Part shown: one piece after another, positions 61,157-64,000 of the stretch
Numbering within the stretch: position 1 is the stretch's first letter
Layout: each line of letters begins with the position of its first letter
Assembly (NCBI GenBank): GCA_963826795.1
Contig: CAWGYT010000020.1
Span: forward strand, 372,001-436,000
DNA length: 64,000 nucleotides
Reading direction: 5' to 3'
Source: CAWGYT01 sp963826795
GTDB lineage: Bacteria; Planctomycetota; Planctomycetia; Pirellulales; Pirellulaceae
Notes under the pieces: model-generated
Told to the model about the DNA's origin: nothing
What the model saw: only the letters and a program-made list of their open reading frames with translations
The model's database searches: none
Position numbers and translations under genes: made by a program

Positions 61157-64000
61157 TTGAACCAACCCCTGCGCAGATGGACCTCTTGCTTCCGACACGC
61201 CCGCCGCCATCGCAGCCGATTGGCTCGTCGGATCTTTGGCAGCGAGGCACTCGAGCCCCGCGTCGTTCTGGCCGCCAATCCCATCATCACCGAGTTCGTC
61301 GCGGACAACGAAGAGTCATTACGCGACAACGACCGTGATGCTTCGGACTGGATCGAAATCTACAATCGCGGAGATGCCCCTGCGGACTTGGGGGGTTGGC
61401 ATCTGACCGACGACCCCGGCAACCTCACGCGGTGGACTTTCCCCGAGGTCACGCTGGCGCCTCAAGAGTTCCTGATTGTCTTTGCCAGTGGCAAGGATCG
61501 ACAGGATCCGGACGGCGAATTGCATACGAACTTCGGGCTCAGTGCAGGCGGCGAATACTTGGCGCTGGTCCAACCCGACGGACAGTCGATCGCGTCGCAG
61601 TATGCCCCGGAGTATCCCGAGCAATTCGCGGACGTCTCCTATGGCCGGGCGATGGCGGACGTGGAGGAGCGTTTCATTCAGGTTGGCTCACCGGCGCAGA
61701 TCTGGGTCCCCACGGACAACTCTCTCGGCACCTCGTGGACTCTCCCCACCTACACTCCAGACGCCCGATGGGTGACGGAGGTCGCGCCGGGAACGCCGGT
61801 CACCGTCGGATTGGGCTTCGACAACAACTCGGGGTTCAGCGCGGACATTCAAACGGATGTCGCATCGCTGATGAAGGATGTCAACGCGAGTATTTACGTC
61901 CGGATTCCGTTTCAAGTGACCGACTTGAGCGACCTGGACGAGCTTCTGCTGCGGATCAAATTCGACGACGGTTTCCTGCTCTACCTGAATGGTAACATCA
62001 TTGATCTTGAGAATGGATCGTTCTTTAGTACGTACAACTCCACCGCCAGCGGGACGCGACCCAACGAAGAAGCGGTGGTGTTTACCGAGTTGGACCTGAC
62101 CGATCATCGCGACAAGCTGGTGGTCGGCACCAACGTCTTAGCGCTGCACGGCTTGAATCTCGCGGCCGACGACGACGATTTCCTGTTGGTCCCCGAGTTG
62201 TACACGACGGGGCTGCAAGTCAACTTGGCCGAGGCCGGTTACTTTTCTGCTCCCACCCCGGGGGCACTCAATCCCACTTCCTTTAGTCTCGGGCCTCGGA
62301 TTGAAGACGTCGTTCACACGCCCCATGAGCCCACGGTCAGCGACCCGCTGCAAGTCACGGCGGCCGTCAGTGCGACCTTCCGGCCGCTGCAAGACGTGAC
62401 GCTGGTCTACCGAGTGATGTATGAGGACGAGGTCAGCGTTCTCATGACCGACGACGGTCTGGGAGGCGATGCGGCGGCCGGCGATGGGATCTATTCAGCG
62501 ACGATTCCGGCGGGAGTCGCCGAAGCCGGGGAGATGCTGCGCTACTATGTTATCGCCGATGATGCCACCGGTGAGCAGTCTCGATCGCCGCGCCTGCTGG
62601 ATACCGTCGGGACCGACCGCTCCCCCGAGTATTACGGAACCGTTGTCACGGATCCGACGCTCAGCGACAACCTGCCCCTGTTTCATTGGTTTACCGAAAC
62701 GTTGTCGCGGGCCCGGTCTCGCACCGGCGCCCGGGCCTCGGTCTATTACCTGGGCGAGTTCTACGACAACGTGTTTGTACGCCAGCGCGGCGGGGCCACG
62801 AACGGTTCGTCGCAAAAGTTCAATTTCAGCGATGACCAGCCATTTTTCTTGAATGACAAGCTGGGACGGGTCGCCGAAATCAACATGAACGCCCAGGGAT
62901 CGGATAATTCGTTCCTGCGGCAGAGTCTGGCGTTTGAGTCCTACGTCTGGGCCGGCAATCAGTCCTCCGAATCGTTCCTGATGCAGATGCGCGTCAATGG
63001 GAGTCGTGACCGCGTGGGAGTCTTTATCGAACAGGTCGACGAGGATCTGCTCGAACGGTACGGACTCGATCCCGACGGGGCCCTCTACAAGTTCGTCCAG
63101 CGCTCGAACCTGGATCCTGTCTTTGCCGACACGACGACGGGCATCGAAAAAAAGACGCGTTTGGAGGAGGGCAAAGAGGACGTGCAGGTCGTCGTCGACG
63201 GCTTGACCCGGTCTTCCGCGGCCGCCCGTGCGAATTCCGTCTTCGACAATTTCAACGTCGCACAGATGTTGAACTACCTGGCAGTCCGATCCGTCACGAT
63301 GGACGCCGACGACGTGCGCAAGAACTTCTACATGTATCGCGACACGAATGGGACCGGGCAGTGGTCGATCTTGCCCTGGGACAAGGACTGGACATTCGGT
63401 GTGCTGGGCGACGGCGGTCCGTCGCTTACGCATCCGTTTTTCGGCGACCAGGCCCATTTGAAAACCAACGCGAACCAGTGGAACCGACTGTATGACGCCG
63501 TGTTCAACGATCCGGTCCTGAGCGAAATGTACCTTCGCCGCCTGCGAACCGTGATGGACGAGTTGCTTCAGCCGCCCGGGACACCGGCGGAATCCGGGCG
63601 TTACGAGACGCGGATCGACGAGATGCTGGCCCAGGCGGGCAACCTGCTTTCATCGTCGGCCATCAGCCAAGCCAACGGCGATCTCAAGCGGTTCTTTCCC
63701 GCCCGTCGGGAAACGCTGTACGTCGAACACAGTATCGACAACCTGACTCAGGGCGAGCTGCGGGACATCATCCCGGAATTCGCCCAGAATGTGCAGTACT
63801 TCGTGCCAACCGACGATTCACTTGGCCAAACCTGGACGGGCCTCGAACCACCCGCCAACATCGCGCAGTGGCAGACCGGTCAGGCGGGCTTTGGATTCAA
63901 TGAACGTTTCGCCGACCTGATCCGCACCGAGGTCAATACGGGCGCGGCGTGCGCCGATTGCACTTCGATGTACCTGCGAATCCCGTTCGAAATCACGGAC
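61157..64000 (+). CDS. Large LTD/CotH-domain secreted protein, 3' end missing
   Basis: The frame is open from a TTG at 61157, seven bases after GGAG, to the right edge (~948 codons). After a basic leader containing a LEPRVVLAANPIITEF-type junction (common at the start of large planctomycete surface proteins) comes a lamin-tail domain (DASDWIEIYNRGDAPADLGG, WHLTDDPGNLTRWTFPEVTL, NFGLSAGGEYLALVQPDG). A beta-rich region follows (FDNNSGFSADIQ, FDDGFLLYLNGN) and a CotH-kinase-like domain (LGRVAEINMNAQGSDNSFLR, NFYMYRDTNGTGQWSILPWD, DKDWTFG). A further beta-sandwich begins near the right edge. Proteins of this sort are secreted and may phosphorylate or bind extracellular partners. Its size and domain order fit planctomycete giant surface proteins. 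Confidence 0.88.
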   Translation, partial: MNQPLRRWTSCFRHARRHRSRLARRIFGSEALEPRVVLAANPIITEFVADNEESLRDNDRDASDWIEIYNRGDAPADLGGWHLTDDPGNLTRWTFPEVTLAPQEFLIVFASGKDRQDPDGELHTNFGLSAGGEYLALVQPDGQSIASQYAPEYPEQFADVSYGRAMADVEERFIQVGSPAQIWVPTDNSLGTSWTLPTYTPDARWVTEVAPGTPVTVGLGFDNNSGFSADIQTDVASLMKDVNASIYVRIPFQVTDLSDLDELLLRIKFDDGFLLYLNGNIIDLENGSFFSTYNSTASGTRPNEEAVVFTELDLTDHRDKLVVGTNVLALHGLNLAADDDDFLLVPELYTTGLQVNLAEAGYFSAPTPGALNPTSFSLGPRIEDVVHTPHEPTVSDPLQVTAAVSATFRPLQDVTLVYRVMYEDEVSVLMTDDGLGGDAAAGDGIYSATIPAGVAEAGEMLRYYVIADDATGEQSRSPRLLDTVGTDRSPEYYGTVVTDPTLSDNLPLFHWFTETLSRARSRTGARASVYYLGEFYDNVFVRQRGGATNGSSQKFNFSDDQPFFLNDKLGRVAEINMNAQGSDNSFLRQSLAFESYVWAGNQSSESFLMQMRVNGSRDRVGVFIEQVDEDLLERYGLDPDGALYKFVQRSNLDPVFADTTTGIEKKTRLEEGKEDVQVVVDGLTRSSAAARANSVFDNFNVAQMLNYLAVRSVTMDADDVRKNFYMYRDTNGTGQWSILPWDKDWTFGVLGDGGPSLTHPFFGDQAHLKTNANQWNRLYDAVFNDPVLSEMYLRRLRTVMDELLQPPGTPAESGRYETRIDEMLAQAGNLLSSSAISQANGDLKRFFPARRETLYVEHSIDNLTQGELRDIIPEFAQNVQYFVPTDDSLGQTWTGLEPPANIAQWQTGQAGFGFNERFADLIRTEVNTGAACADCTSMYLRIPFEITD

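Noticed and set aside
62495..63457. A 320-codon minus-strand frame
   Set aside because: It is antisense to the CotH-domain region of the large secreted protein.

Overview
The window looks like chromosome from a high-GC planctomycete, probably Pirellulales-like. The evidence is gene content: a DUF1553/DUF1501 pair, a PVC-type beta-propeller/HEAT/cytochrome c protein, PEP-CTERM secreted proteins, a protocadherin-like surface protein, a Cys-rich secreted protein beside a planctomycete outer-membrane barrel, a highly charged Arg/Glu/Asp protein ending in a conserved SWQEAI block, and many intergenic repeats including inverted REGEAPAEP-type sequences. No taxonomic marker beyond rpsD is present, so the rank is inference.

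Layout. 1-2 kb: DUF1553 tail and a frameshifted DUF1501 gene. 2.2-7.8 kb: accessory and decayed DNA with a tRNA-Leu, blocks of short inverted-repeat elements, one PEP-CTERM gene, an unidentified ~1 kb block, two micro-genes (24 and 17 codons) each ending in a strong terminator, and IS66 and porin remnants. 8-11.4 kb: a large MscS channel. 11.6-19.7 kb: IS91 and IS256 remnants carrying the same 237-bp repeat, DUF1254 and LssY-like genes, and a rearrangement junction that removed the 5' ends of two divergent genes. 19.8-32.6 kb: ordinary planctomycete metabolism (PhyH dioxygenase, EamA transporter, SirB1-like protein, isochorismatase/ThuA fusion, enolase-superfamily enzyme, glycine-zipper protein, large heme protein, PQQ-propeller protein). 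32.6-35.7 kb: a complete IS4-like element and another repeat block. 35.7-41.2 kb: a tightly packed minus-strand operon with a B12-type radical SAM enzyme, an AurF-like diiron oxygenase, an E2-acyltransferase-like protein lacking its catalytic residues, two membrane proteins and an SRPBCC protein. 41.3-51.7 kb: HEAT proteins, a Gfo/Idh/MocA oxidoreductase, two consecutive trans-sulfuration enzymes and envelope proteins. 52-58.3 kb: charged protein, HAMP-like protein, App1-like phosphatase, rpsD and lpdA. 58.3-64 kb: palindromic repeats, TauD-type dioxygenase, PEP-CTERM protein and a large LTD/CotH secreted protein that runs off the end.

The most unusual items are the two micro-genes, the unassigned radical SAM/diiron/E2 operon, two inverted-repeat element families that share one 11-bp end, and a palindromic element whose end forms the TAG stop codon of two unrelated genes. 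Many ordinary genes carry single-base frameshifts, including rpsD. This points to consensus errors in the assembly for at least some of them, so the 'pseudogene' labels here should be read with that in mind.
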